From Bacteroidales bacterium UBA5072 (GTDB lineage: Bacteria; Bacteroidota; Bacteroidia; Bacteroidales; UBA10428), in NCBI GenBank assembly GCA_002415855.1, contig DIAS01000115.1, forward strand, positions 7,453 through 69,002: DNA of 61,550 bases, read 5' to 3'. Shown one piece after another: positions 17,675-28,500 of the stretch (within the stretch, counting starts at the first letter, position 1; each line of letters starts with the position of its first letter). The notes under the pieces were generated by a model. It saw only the letters and a program-made list of their open reading frames with translations. It had not been told where the DNA came from and made no database searches. Made by a program: the position numbers and the translations under genes.

Positions 17675-18430
17675 ATGGAAATATTTTTACAGCCTGAAAG
17701 CTGGATAGCTCTTCTTACCCTTACATTTCTTGAAATTGTCCTGGGAATCGACAATATTATCTTTATTTCCCTGGTTACGAATCGCCTGCCTGCAGCTCGG
17801 CAAAAGGTTATCCGCAATGCCGGGCTGTTAATGGCCATGTTGTTCAGGAGTCTGTTGCTGCTGACCATCAGTTTCTTTATCAGACTCACTGATCCGTTGT
17901 TCACCTTCTTTCAGCTGGGCATTTCCGTCAGGGACCTGGTACTGATAGCAGGAGGAGTTTTTCTTATTATTAAAAGTGTTTCCGAGATTCATAAGAAAAT
18001 GGAAGGTGAAGAGCACACGGTTAAGGTTAGTGTGCGGAGTACGGCCATTTCAGTGTTGATACAGATTATTTTGCTCGACCTTATATTCTCCTTCGATTCG
18101 ATTCTGACCGCGATAGGCCTTACTGACCAGGTTCCCCTGATGATCATAGCTATTATACTGGCTATCGGGGTCATGATGGTTTTTGCCGGTTCAGTAAGCC
18201 GCTTCATTAATGAACATCCTACCCTTCAGGTACTTGCCTTGTCATTTCTTATCCTCATAGGATTTATGCTGATTATTGACGGACTGCATTATCATGTTCC
18301 CAAGGGATATATTTATTTTGCCGTATTTTTCTCGCTCATAGTAGAGATGATCAACATCAGGATCAGGAAACATGTCAGGCCGGTGCACCTGCACAAGGAA
18401 TTGCCAGAAAAGCCTGGTGATTTGCTGTAG
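17675..18430 (+). CDS. TerC family integral membrane protein
   Basis: 251 residues and about seven hydrophobic helices, with the TerC signatures LEIVLGIDNIIFISL (N-terminal) and LDLIFSFDSILTAIGL (middle), whose acidic residues lie inside membrane helices. TerC proteins are linked to tellurite resistance and to manganese export during metallation of exported proteins. I use the ATG at 17675 rather than TTG at 17666. The sequence TAATTTTG (17661-17668) matches a -7 box and would give an almost leaderless message, which may be coincidence. Confidence 0.88.
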   Translation: MEIFLQPESWIALLTLTFLEIVLGIDNIIFISLVTNRLPAARQKVIRNAGLLMAMLFRSLLLLTISFFIRLTDPLFTFFQLGISVRDLVLIAGGVFLIIKSVSEIHKKMEGEEHTVKVSVRSTAISVLIQIILLDLIFSFDSILTAIGLTDQVPLMIIAIILAIGVMMVFAGSVSRFINEHPTLQVLALSFLILIGFMLIIDGLHYHVPKGYIYFAVFFSLIVEMINIRIRKHVRPVHLHKELPEKPGDLL

Positions 18431-18502
18431 TTACACGAATAATGATGCACATCTGAAACAGGAGCCTGACTTATCCATTTTTATTAACATCGGAAATAAA
18501 GT

Positions 18503-18528
18503 GCAGTAATCTGCAGTAATTTTACTGC
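18503..18528 (+). repeat. direct plus inverted repeat abutting the dnaE start codon
   Basis: GCAGTAAT occurs at 18503-18510 and again at 18513-18520. The second copy pairs with TTACTGC at 18522-18528, whose last base is directly followed by the ATG. This could be a hairpin at the translation start or a protein-binding site; TAATTTTA inside it also resembles a -7 box. Confidence 0.55.
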
Positions 18529-21500
18529 ATGTATTTGATTTTTGATACAGAGACCACAGGATTACCGGTTAACTATAACGCACCGGTGACGGATACGGAA
18601 AATTGGCCCAGAATGGTTCAGTTGGCCTGGGAGTGCCACGACAAAGCCGGAAAGCTTTTGTATGATAAGTGTTACATCATCAAACCGCAGGGTTTTACGA
18701 TTCCTCAGGCAGCTGTTGTAGTGCACGGGATTTCCAATGAAAAAGCACTGGCAGAAGGAGTTGAACTGGACAGGGTTCTCAGTGAGTTTGCCGCGGACCT
18801 CGAAAATATATCCGTATTGATCGGACATAATGTATCTTTTGATATCAACATTTTGGGTGCAGAATATGTGCGTAGCGGCATTTCATCCAGGCTTCATGAG
18901 ATCAATCATTTGTGCACCAAGGAAGAATCCACTGATTTTTGCGCACTGCCCGGAGGGAAAGGTGGAAAATATAAATGGCCTGCACTTGGAGAGCTTCATG
19001 AATGTTTATTTGGTGAAAAGTTCAGCGAGGCTCACCATGCAGCAGCGGATGTTGCCGCCACCTCGCGATGCTTTTTTGAGCTTCTACGCAGGGAAGTTAT
19101 TACTGCCGGCAGATTGCGGATTGATGAAAAGCTCCTGCAGGAATTCAGGCAGTCAAACACCAATGTTATTGAGCCGTTCAATGTGCAAGTCAGGTCGAAC
19201 TTTGTTCCTCCTGCAAATAAGGAACCCATTGAAAACATCCTGCCGGAACTAAAACCAGAAACAAAGGACCTGTCTTTTACCCACCTGCATGTCCACACGC
19301 AATACTCCATTCTGGATGGAGCCGCAGTTATAAAAAGCCTGATTGCCAAAGCCTGTGCTGATAACATGCAGGCTGTTGCCATTACCGATCATGGCAATAT
19401 GTTTGGCGTGAAGGAATTTCACAATGAGGCAAAAAAACAGGGCATTAAGCCTATCCTGGGGTGTGAGGTTTATGTTGCACGACGTTCCCGGCATGAAAAA
19501 TCCGACAAACAGGATGGTGGAGGTTTTCACCTGGTACTTCTTGCCAGAAATAAAACAGGATATAAAAACCTCATTAAACTTGTTTCCTATGGCTGGACAG
19601 AAGGTTTTTATTATCGCCCCCGTGTTGACAAGGAGTTGCTTCGGCAATACAGAGAAGGCCTAATCGCATCTTCCGCCTGCCTCCATGGTGAGATTCCCTG
19701 GCTGCTGCGACACGAAGGATTGGATACAGCCAGGAAGGCTCTGACAGATTACAGGGAGATTTTTGGGAACGATTTTTACCTCGAATTACAGCGTCATCCC
19801 TCGGGTGATCCCCAGATAGACAGGGATGTTTATGAAAATCAGGTTTATGTAAATAACCAGCTTCTTGGTCTGGCTGCCGAAACAGGTATTAAGTGCATTG
19901 CCACCAACGACGTACATTTCATTAATGAAGAAGATGCACCTGCGCACGATCGGTTGTTATGCATCAGTACAGGCAAAGATGTTGACGACCCGAACAGGTT
20001 GCGGTATACCAGGCAGGAATGGCTGAAGACACAGTCGGAAATGAAAGTCCTTTTTGCTGATCTGCCTGAAGCCATTGAAAACACAAATGAGATTGTAGCC
20101 AAGATTGAGCCGTATGAACTCAACAGTGATCCGATCATGCCGGATTTCCCAATTCCTGATACTTTTCAGGATGCCCAGGAGTACCTGCGATTTTTAACCT
20201 ACGAGGGGGCGTCCAGGCGTTATCCGGATATGAACGAGATGGTCAGGGAAAGAATTGACTTTGAACTGGATACTATCCATAAAATGGGATATCCCGGATA
20301 TTTTCTCATTGTGTGGGATGTGATCAGGGCCGCACGTGAAATGGGCGTGTCCGTGGGACCCGGAAGGGGATCTGCAGCGGGTTCGGTTGTTGCGTATTGC
20401 CTGAAGATCACCGATATCGATCCCATCAAATACGATTTGCTTTTTGAGCGCTTTCTGAATCCTGACCGCATTTCCATGCCGGATATCGATATTGATTTTG
20501 ACGAAGACGGACGCGACAAAGTCTTGCAGTATGTTGTCAACAAATACGGCCGAGAACGCGTCGCTCATGTGATTACTTTCGGGACCATGGCCCCCAAGAT
20601 GGCCATTCGCGATGTTGCCAGGGTACAGAAGCTGGAGCTTTCAGAGGCCGACAGGCTCGCCAAATTAATTCCAGATACGCCCGGAACAGGCTTTAAGGAG
20701 GCTTATGAAAAGGTACCTGCTCTGGTAGCGGAGAAAAACTCAGCAAATGAATTAATCGCCAGTACCCTGAAATATGCTGAGGTTCTGGAGGGATCCGTCA
20801 GACAGACCGGGGTGCATGCCTGCGGAATAATCATTGGAAAAGACAATCTGGAGGAAAACATTCCCATTTGCCGCAACAAGGACGCTGAACTCAATGTCAC
20901 CCAGTTTGAGGGATCGCATATCGAATCAGTGGGCATGTTGAAGATGGACTTCCTGGGCTTGAAGACACTTTCAATCATCAAGGATACGATCGATAATGTC
21001 AGGCTGTCCAGGCAAGTGGAAATCGATATAGATCATCTGCCTTTGGATGATGTAAAGACCTACGAGTTGTATTCGCGGGGAGAGACCACCGGATTGTTTC
21101 AGTTTGAATCAGATGGGATGAAGAAATATCTCAAGGCCTTAAAACCCAACAGGTTCGAAGATCTTATCGCCATGAATGCCCTTTACAGGCCTGGCCCGAT
21201 GGATTACATTCCCAGTTATGTGAACCGCAAGCATGGAAAAGAGGAGATCGTTTACGATATTCCGGATATGGAGGCCTATTTAAAAGATACTTATGGCATC
21301 ACGGTATACCAGGAGCAGGTTATGCTTCTGTCTCAGTTGCTTGCAGGGTTTTCCAAGGGAATGGCGGACTCTCTGCGCAAGGCAATGGGGAAGAAGATCA
21401 TTTCGATGATGAATGAGTTGCAGGTGAAATTTGAAGAAGGATGTATCCGCAATGGTCATGATCCCAAAACGGTGAGCAAGATATGGAAAGATTGGGAATC

Positions 21501-22752
21501 GTTTGCACATTATGCCTTTAATAAATCGCATTCCACCTGTTATGCCTATATCTCCTACCAGACAGCTTACCTGAAAGCACATTATCCGGCAGAGTTCATG
21601 GCTGCGGTTTTAAGCAGGAATCTTAATGATCTGAAGAAGATCAGCTTCTTTATGGACGAATGCAGGCGGATGGGAATTAAGGTTCTTGTTCCCGATATCA
21701 ACGAAAGTATGGCTCGTTTCACGGTGAATGCCCAGGGTCACATCCGTTTTGGTATGGCAGCCATTAAGGGCATGGGGGAGTCAGCCGTAGAGCATATTAT
21801 TGAAGTAAGGAACAATGGCGGATTATTCAGGGACATTTACGATGTTGTTGAAAGGGTAAATCTGGCGACCATTAATAAACGAAGCCTTGAAGCGCTGGCC
21901 ATGGCCGGCGGTTTTGACAGTTTCAGGGATATCCAGCGCCACCAGTTTGTTGAATTGGATGAAGGAGGCACAAGTTTCATTGAACAGTTGATCCGTTATG
22001 GGAACAGAACACAAAGCCAGTCAAATCATGTTCCCACACTTTTCGGAGATTTAAACAGCATCGAAGTAATGAAACCAAAACCGCCTAAAGTTCCCGAGTG
22101 GCTGCCCCTGATCAGGCTTAACAAAGAGAAAGAAGTAATCGGAATCTATCTGTCCTCGCATCCCCTGGATAATTTCAAACTTGAAATGAGCCAGTTCTGC
22201 AGTACCACTCTGGCAGAATTAAGAAACCTTGAACCACTGAAAGGGAAAGAGGTTTCGGTGGCCGGGATAATAACAGCCGTCAAGCATGCTACCACTAAAA
22301 ATGGGAAGCCCTTTGGTTCATTTAGCCTGGAAGATTACAGTTATACCTATTCCATGACATTGTTCAGCAAAGATTATGAGAACTTCAGAAAGTACCTCTA
22401 CGAAGGATATACCTTGCTGATTAAAGCAGTCGTTGCTGAGAACACCTGGAAGAGTACGCCGGAACTTGAACTGAAGATAAAGAACATTTATCTTTTAAGC
22501 TCGGTTCGCGATGAACTGGTAAAGAATATACAGATCAAAGTACCTGTAGAGTCGATCACGGAACCATTTCTTGAGGAATTTACGCAGCACACAAAGAAAG
22601 GTGCAGGGAACACAAACCTGAAGATAATGGTTTATGATGCTTCGGAGAATATCAGTATTGATATGTTTTGCCGTTCACAACGTGTAACATTATCCGATGA
22701 ACTGGTTGACTTTTTAACGAGCAACAATGAAATTGAGTTTAAACTGTTTTAA
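18529..22752 (+). CDS. dnaE: DNA polymerase III alpha subunit with N-terminal proofreading exonuclease
   Basis: 1407 residues. Residues 1-190 form a DEDDh exonuclease: DTETTGLP (6-13), GHNVSFDIN (99-107) and HHAAADVAATSR (169-180). A linker follows, then the PHP domain from about 250 (THLHVHTQYSILDG). The polymerase core has GPGRGSAAGS (610-619), the catalytic PDIDIDFDED (from 651), and the HACGIIIG and YRPGPMDYIP segments. Helix-hairpin-helix and OB-fold regions fill the C-terminal part. This is the replicative polymerase. In many bacteria proofreading is a separate DnaQ; here it is fused in front of DnaE, as in some other Bacteroidota. Confidence 0.93.
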   Translation: MYLIFDTETTGLPVNYNAPVTDTENWPRMVQLAWECHDKAGKLLYDKCYIIKPQGFTIPQAAVVVHGISNEKALAEGVELDRVLSEFAADLENISVLIGHNVSFDINILGAEYVRSGISSRLHEINHLCTKEESTDFCALPGGKGGKYKWPALGELHECLFGEKFSEAHHAAADVAATSRCFFELLRREVITAGRLRIDEKLLQEFRQSNTNVIEPFNVQVRSNFVPPANKEPIENILPELKPETKDLSFTHLHVHTQYSILDGAAVIKSLIAKACADNMQAVAITDHGNMFGVKEFHNEAKKQGIKPILGCEVYVARRSRHEKSDKQDGGGFHLVLLARNKTGYKNLIKLVSYGWTEGFYYRPRVDKELLRQYREGLIASSACLHGEIPWLLRHEGLDTARKALTDYREIFGNDFYLELQRHPSGDPQIDRDVYENQVYVNNQLLGLAAETGIKCIATNDVHFINEEDAPAHDRLLCISTGKDVDDPNRLRYTRQEWLKTQSEMKVLFADLPEAIENTNEIVAKIEPYELNSDPIMPDFPIPDTFQDAQEYLRFLTYEGASRRYPDMNEMVRERIDFELDTIHKMGYPGYFLIVWDVIRAAREMGVSVGPGRGSAAGSVVAYCLKITDIDPIKYDLLFERFLNPDRISMPDIDIDFDEDGRDKVLQYVVNKYGRERVAHVITFGTMAPKMAIRDVARVQKLELSEADRLAKLIPDTPGTGFKEAYEKVPALVAEKNSANELIASTLKYAEVLEGSVRQTGVHACGIIIGKDNLEENIPICRNKDAELNVTQFEGSHIESVGMLKMDFLGLKTLSIIKDTIDNVRLSRQVEIDIDHLPLDDVKTYELYSRGETTGLFQFESDGMKKYLKALKPNRFEDLIAMNALYRPGPMDYIPSYVNRKHGKEEIVYDIPDMEAYLKDTYGITVYQEQVMLLSQLLAGFSKGMADSLRKAMGKKIISMMNELQVKFEEGCIRNGHDPKTVSKIWKDWESFAHYAFNKSHSTCYAYISYQTAYLKAHYPAEFMAAVLSRNLNDLKKISFFMDECRRMGIKVLVPDINESMARFTVNAQGHIRFGMAAIKGMGESAVEHIIEVRNNGGLFRDIYDVVERVNLATINKRSLEALAMAGGFDSFRDIQRHQFVELDEGGTSFIEQLIRYGNRTQSQSNHVPTLFGDLNSIEVMKPKPPKVPEWLPLIRLNKEKEVIGIYLSSHPLDNFKLEMSQFCSTTLAELRNLEPLKGKEVSVAGIITAVKHATTKNGKPFGSFSLEDYSYTYSMTLFSKDYENFRKYLYEGYTLLIKAVVAENTWKSTPELELKIKNIYLLSSVRDELVKNIQIKVPVESITEPFLEEFTQHTKKGAGNTNLKIMVYDASENISIDMFCRSQRVTLSDELVDFLTSNNEIEFKLF

Positions 22753-22758
22753 AAGCTG

Positions 22759-22789
22759 TTTGCTCATAACTGGCAGTTTTATAACTTTG
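22759..22789 (+). promoter_or_regulatory. predicted promoter of trxA
   Basis: TTTG at 22759-22762, 19 bp, TAACTTTG at 22782-22789: a complete consensus match, 50 bp before the trxA ATG. It suggests trxA and the following DUF6427 gene are transcribed independently of dnaE. Confidence 0.65.
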
Positions 22790-22838
22790 CTCACTAAATT
22801 CGAAAGGCAGTATTTTTTTAATCTTAAACACGACAAAT

Positions 22839-23156
22839 ATGGCTGTTATTCTGACTGATGCAAATTTCGATGACCTTGTGCTCAAGGCTGACAAACCTGT
22901 AATGGTTGATTTCTGGGCTGAATGGTGTGGACCTTGCAGGGTAATCGGTCCCATAGTAAATGAAATTGCTGAAGATTATCATGACAGGGTAATTGTCGGG
23001 AAACTCGACGTGGATGCTAATCCCGGTGTATCCTTCAAATATGGAATCAGAAATATACCCACCATTCTGTTCTTTAAGAACGGACAGGTGGCAGACAAGC
23101 AGGTTGGAGCAGTTCCTAAAGGTACTTTGGTAAATAAGGTTGAAGCGCTCATTTAG
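22839..23156 (+). CDS. trxA: thioredoxin
   Basis: 105 residues, the whole length of a classical thioredoxin. FWAEWCGPCRVIGPIVNEIA carries the WCGPC active site, VDANPGVSFKYGIRNIPTILFF carries the cis-Pro, and VGAVPKGTL the conserved late Gly. A general cytoplasmic disulphide reductant. It lies between dnaE and a DUF6427 gene, 23 bp from the latter. Confidence 0.95.
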   Translation: MAVILTDANFDDLVLKADKPVMVDFWAEWCGPCRVIGPIVNEIAEDYHDRVIVGKLDVDANPGVSFKYGIRNIPTILFFKNGQVADKQVGAVPKGTLVNKVEALI

Positions 23157-23179
23157 TCAGGCTTGCTATAAACCTGAAC

Positions 23180-24151
23180 ATGTTGTTAAAATATTTTAAT
23201 AGCAACCGTCTTAATATTCTTGTTTTCATTTCGCTGCTTCCTGCGGTGTACTGGATACCTTCTTTGTTTCATACGGCATCCCCACCTGCAGTTGTTGCGG
23301 AAGGGATTCCGCTGGGCAGGCTGATCCTTGATTTTAATCGCGATTTCCGGCTGATAGCGGCCTTGCTTGCTTTGTCGCTGGTCATGGTAAATGCTTACTT
23401 ACTGGTACAGCTCAATATCATTCACATCTTTATTCCGGTCCGTACGCAGCTGCCTTCTTTATTTTACAGTGTCCTGGCAATTGGCATGATCCAGTTGCAT
23501 CAGCTGACCCCTTCACTCGTTGCCTCCACCATACTGATCCTGGTTTTTTACAGGATTTTCAATGCCTATAAATCAGAGACAGTTTCAATGAATTTTCTGG
23601 ATGCAGGCATGTTAATTTCATTGGCAAGTCTGGTTTACTTTCCTGCGCTTTCGTTTTTCCTCTTTTTGCTGGCCAGTTTGGTCATTCTGCGGCCATTTAT
23701 GTGGCGTGAGTGGGTATTTGCATTCCTTGGCCTGTTAATTCCATATCTCCTGTTGGTTTCTGTTTATTATCTTGCGGATATTCCATTCAGGGAATACATC
23801 GGGGATATCTCGGAGGGCCTTAAGAGGACACCAGGCCAGTTTAAATTAAGTCAGTTGGTAAACTGGTCTTTTGTGCTGGTGTTTTTACTTATCAGCAGTT
23901 TTTATATCGCAACATCAATTGATAACATGAAAATTCACGCCAGAAAGTATTTCCTGGTGTTTCTGATGTTCTTTCTGGTTGCAGTTCTGGATTATTTCAT
24001 CGTGCCTGGTACCGGAGCGGGATCAGTATTTGTGGTTTCGGTCCCGTTATCCTACCTGTTCACGCATTATTTTACAAAATGCAGAAAGACGTGGATGAAT
24101 GAGATTCTTTTTCTATTGTTTCTGCTCCTGCTGTTCTGGCAGAGGATATAA
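23180..24151 (+). CDS. DUF6427 family membrane protein
   Basis: 323 residues with about ten hydrophobic helices; starts MLLKYFNSNRLNILVFISLL. It matches the pattern of DUF6427 proteins, a Bacteroidota family of unknown function often found near cell-envelope or nucleotide genes. Motifs visible: LLASLVILRPFMWREWVFAFLG and PGTGAGSVFVVSVPLSYLF. Probably co-transcribed with trxA. The 3' end lies 2 bp from a convergent gene. Confidence 0.75.
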   Translation: MLLKYFNSNRLNILVFISLLPAVYWIPSLFHTASPPAVVAEGIPLGRLILDFNRDFRLIAALLALSLVMVNAYLLVQLNIIHIFIPVRTQLPSLFYSVLAIGMIQLHQLTPSLVASTILILVFYRIFNAYKSETVSMNFLDAGMLISLASLVYFPALSFFLFLLASLVILRPFMWREWVFAFLGLLIPYLLLVSVYYLADIPFREYIGDISEGLKRTPGQFKLSQLVNWSFVLVFLLISSFYIATSIDNMKIHARKYFLVFLMFFLVAVLDYFIVPGTGAGSVFVVSVPLSYLFTHYFTKCRKTWMNEILFLLFLLLLFWQRI

Positions 24152-24153
24152 GA

Positions 24154-24594
24154 TCAGAGTTTCTTCACATACGACATGATACCGACGCCCTCCCCGGCTT
24201 TTCCTTCCTTAAAGGAAATAAAGACATGGTACACACCGGTTTTCTGGCATTTGAAATCGAAAAAGGGAAAATCCTTGCCGGTAGCACTGATAAAGGTACT
24301 GCCCAGCAATGTATTCATATCGAATAATTGAAGTACTGCTTCCCCGTCTGAGCTGGGAGCAGAACATATGGAGAAACGGTATACGACATTTTTACTGAGC
24401 AGCAATGCAAATCTTGCAGTTGGAGGTGCTCCACCGGGAGTACCCTGATCGAGTTTGACAACAAAGTCCTTTAAATACATTACGTCGCCTGCGTTTGCCG
24501 CACACTGGGCTGTTAGTTGCGAAACATCCTGTGCCTGAATGAGATCAGAAAGAGCGAATGTAAATAGTGCCAATATGGGAAGGAATATCTTCAT
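24154..24594 (-). CDS. hypothetical secreted protein
   Basis: 146 residues with a signal peptide (MKIFLPILALFTFALSDLIQAQ) and a predicted beta-rich body ending YHVFISFKEGKAGEGVGIMSYV. The pattern of CQKTGVYHVFISF resembles pre-peptidase C-terminal or jelly-roll-like domains, but I do not assign a family. It starts 2 bp after the lipoprotein gene upstream and is the last gene of the long Che/Sia minus-strand operon, or of a short operon with the lipoprotein. Confidence 0.65.
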   Translation of the reverse strand: MKIFLPILALFTFALSDLIQAQDVSQLTAQCAANAGDVMYLKDFVVKLDQGTPGGAPPTARFALLLSKNVVYRFSICSAPSSDGEAVLQLFDMNTLLGSTFISATGKDFPFFDFKCQKTGVYHVFISFKEGKAGEGVGIMSYVKKL

Positions 24595-24596
24595 AA

Positions 24597-25499
24597 CTAT
24601 AAGCTTATTAACCTGTTACGGACTTGTTCGGTAGTGGCAATAATACTGGATAGCTGTTCAGGAGAAATTTCTACGATACTTTTATCATGCTGAACGATGG
24701 TAAGCATACCGTTTTCTTCGATCATTTCCGGTTCACCTTTTTCGATACGGATATTTACTGATTTGAAAAGTTCTTTCAGCAGTTGAAGCTCATCCAGGAG
24801 CTTCGCATATTGCTTGTCCTTTTTATAATTTTCAAGTATGAGCATCAATTGATCGAGCGTGAGTTTCTGTTCCCCGATACGTTCGGCAAGCTGCTGACTG
24901 GGGGTGACTTTATAGACCTGTGTTCCAAGGTAAAGTCCTTCAATCCATACGCCTGTAACCATCAGGGCGCTGAGGTTTGTACGGTTGTTGGAATGCAGGT
25001 ACTTATCCATTTCATTGAAACTGTGTACAGAAATGTACATCAGGGAGTCCAGGTTTTTGCTGTTGGTCGCCAGCCTTTTCAGGGTGGTGAAGTCGAAGAA
25101 TTGCCCTACCTTAATGGCGTCGGATAATGTTTTGATGGAAGTAAGGTAATCAATTACCGCGGATGTCTTGTTGTACATATTTAAATAACCCAGGTCAGCG
25201 GCATAGATGCCGAGGTTAAGTGCCTGCTGGTAGCTGGTAGTCAGATTACCAACACGATCCGTCGGGGAAATATAACGGTTGGAATAAGGTACACCCAGGT
25301 CCTTTATCATGGCCGCCATTTCAACAGGTGATGAAATGTTTTGCACGATATCCTGCATAACATCTTCAGAAATCTCAATGCCTTCATTGAGAACGGAATC
25401 GGGAATTTCCGAGCCGGCATCCTTGCCTTGTCCACCTGATTTGCATGAACCTGCTGCAACAGCCAGTATGATTAAAAGATATACAATTACTTTAGGCAT
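24597..25499 (-). CDS. conserved hypothetical lipoprotein
   Basis: 300 residues from the ATG at 25499 (MPKVIVYLLIILAVAAGSCKSGG; lipobox AGSC, Cys near residue 19). The in-frame ATG at 25568 would bury the signal peptide. The mature part is almost entirely helical, with DLGVPYSNRYISPTDRVGNL and YQQALNLGIYAADLGYLNMYNK typical of a Bacteroidota lipoprotein family of unknown function. It follows the ABC-transporter gene on the same strand by about 70 bp and overlaps nothing. Confidence 0.75.
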   Translation of the reverse strand: MPKVIVYLLIILAVAAGSCKSGGQGKDAGSEIPDSVLNEGIEISEDVMQDIVQNISSPVEMAAMIKDLGVPYSNRYISPTDRVGNLTTSYQQALNLGIYAADLGYLNMYNKTSAVIDYLTSIKTLSDAIKVGQFFDFTTLKRLATNSKNLDSLMYISVHSFNEMDKYLHSNNRTNLSALMVTGVWIEGLYLGTQVYKVTPSQQLAERIGEQKLTLDQLMLILENYKKDKQYAKLLDELQLLKELFKSVNIRIEKGEPEMIEENGMLTIVQHDKSIVEISPEQLSSIIATTEQVRNRLISL

Positions 25500-25570
25500 A
25501 ATCCATGGATTGATTTTGTTCAACAAAAATAACGATTGATTAAATGAATTAAAAATAATTGGTTTCAAAT

Positions 25571-28500
25571 TCAGTTTTTCTTATTAAAACGTTGTGACAG
25601 GTCAATTAGTTTCTTCAGCCACTCAAAATACAGGGCCAGGTAAAGGAAAATAGTCAGGAGCCATATCACAATCATGTTGTACCAGTAAGTATCGAATGTC
25701 TTGCCTAAAAAGGGTTTCACCGGTGAATAAAAATGCGTGCGCAATGCAAATATACTGCCGACATATGGATCCTGGTAAATCGGGTCGTAATGCTGAACCA
25801 GTTCGTGGTTAAACTCGAGGATTTTATTTTTTTCATATACCTTCCGCACAATATCTGAGATTCCTTCGTTGTGGTACCTGTCCCTGAGCAGGTTATAGGC
25901 ATCGGGATCCCGGTCGAGGTAATAATTGAAGTAGTTCTCTTTCTGGCGGCTTATTCGTTGAAATTTGTCCCCATAATACTTGTCGAGTGCAGAAAGGTAT
26001 TCATAAACCATTCCGGCAGTCTGGGCGTTGAATTTTCCGGGTACCAGTTCTTGCAGGTTTTCAAACGGGGCAATATCGGTATTGGACATGGATTCCTTCC
26101 CGATTTCATTGGCGATAACCAGCAGATCACTGGCAGACATATTTACGGTACCGGCATTATCCACTTCATTCTTTATGCGTTCGAGCCGCTCAAACAATTC
26201 AGGCAGCCAGTAAACTTTTTTGTAATCGCTCTGGCTTTCCTCCTTCTCAATCGCATACAGCTTATTTTTCATGAATTTGTTGTCCTTGTATTGATGTACC
26301 ATCAGGGCCTCGTAGGACCATTTGGTAACCATGATCTCAGCGATGACGGGTACCTTGTCAACCCGGCTGACATGGCGGTTCAGCTTGTCAAAGCTGAACA
26401 TGGCACCGCTCAGGATCATCATGGGGATCATGACGAGGGGGATCAGAATATAAATGGTAACTGCAGAATTAAACGAAGCAGATATATTGAGTCCCAGCAT
26501 GTTGGCAAAGGCTGCCGTGGAAAACAGAGCAAACCAGTAAGGGAAACCCATATCGCGAATACCCAGGAATCCGTTGGCTACTGCTACAAACAGGAAAGCC
26601 TGGATTGCAGAAATCGCAAACAGAATAATGATCTTGGAACACAAATAGCTTGAACGGCTCAGGTTGAGAAACCGCTCCCGTTTCAGGATCTTGCGGTCGC
26701 GGAAGATCTCCTCCGCGCTTACGGTAAGTCCAAGAAACAGGGCAACGATCAGGGCCATGAAGATGAAGATGGGGATGTTCTCATTCACCCTGAAAATATA
26801 CTTGCCCGAATCAGGATCTTCAATATAACGAATAATGGCGGAGAGGATGAAGCCAAGTACAGGTGCTTCCAGCAAACTTAAGGCAACATATTGCTTATTG
26901 CTGATCTTGGACAGGAAATCACGGACCGTATAAATTCGCAACTGCTTAAACCAGTCGGGTATCTTCAGGTTCTTCGGGGGGTAGTCCTCGCCCGGTTTTA
27001 GCTCGGTATACTTGATAAGCTGTTTATAATGTTCTTCCCATTGCTGGGGTGTGACCTTTCTGGCGTCGGTATAATTGCCGAACTCATCCACAACCTTGGC
27101 CTCTATGATATTGAAGATCAGTTCAGGATTCACATTGCCACAGGTGGGACATTCCCCGACTTCACTATTGATTTGAGCGTCGAGACGTTTGAAGTACATG
27201 ACAGCCTCAACCGGATTGCCATAATAAATGAGGTGACCACCGGCATCGAGGATGATCATCTTGTCAAACATCTTGTAAATCTCAGAGGAAGGCTGGTGGA
27301 TGACCACAAAGATTAGTTTTCCTTTCAGGGCAAGTTCACGGAGCAGGTCCATCACGTTTTCCGAGTCGCGTGATGAAAGTCCGGAAGTTGGTTCATCTAC
27401 AAATAAAATAGAGGGTTCCCGGATCAGTTCGAGTGCTATGTTCAATCTTTTTCGCTGACCGCCACTGATCATCTTTTTCAGGGGAGAACCTACTTTAAGA
27501 TCTTTCCGGTCATACAATCCCAGATTTTGTAAAGTTTTATTGACCAGTCCGTCGATTTCCTCTTCTGTTTTATCTTTGAAACACAGTTTGGCATTATAAT
27601 AAAGGTTCTGGTAAACAGTAAGCTCCTCAATTAAAAGGTCGTCTTGAGGAACGAGACCGATAACTCCTTCCAGTTTCTCCCGGCTTTTGTGCAAATCGAT
27701 GCCATTGATCAGCACCTCTCCCTTTGAGGGAGGTTCAACACCGCATAACATGTTGAGGAGCGTGGTCTTTCCCGCTCCGCTTGCGCCCATGATACCAATC
27801 AGGCGGCCATGGGTTTCCGAAAAACTGATATCCTTGATCCCGACATTACCGTTGGGAAATTTGTATTCGAGTTCCCTGGCGATATAGGAAATCTGGCTGC
27901 TAACAGTATCGGCCAGAAAATGTGCCATCACATCGCTGTAGTATACAGGTGCTGATTTTGGCAATTTAACGGCACTACCGTTGGCAAACAAATAAATACG
28001 GTCGTTCCGGATGGGTAGTCCGTTCAGAAAGAGATCTTCGTTTCCGGTGTATTTTAAAAAGTAGAGGTCGACACTATTGATCTTCAGGATAAAAATATTG
28101 GCCTGAAGATGCTTGGTAATGATTTTTTTGGCAAATTGAAGTTGTTCCTCTTTATCATTGATAACAAGAATGTTGATATCGTCGAGTTGGTTCACTTCGT
28201 TGCTGATCACAAAAGATTCAATGCTGGAAAATTCTTCTTTTTCGACTTTAAAAACTTCGGCAACGGTATTGATGATCTGCATCCGCTGATCCGTAAATTT
28301 CCTGTCAGCGTTCACGATCTCGAAAAGCCTGACCAGGACAACCACTTTTTGCTTTTGCGTGAGGGTTTTATTGATTTTTTTGCACAAACCCAGTATCCTG
28401 ACGGAATCCTTTACCGAGGTCAGTTTTTTGGAATTTTTTTCTTCGTCATTATCAGCTCCGTTATCAGCATCCTCCATGCCGCTGTATTGCCTGAAAAGCA

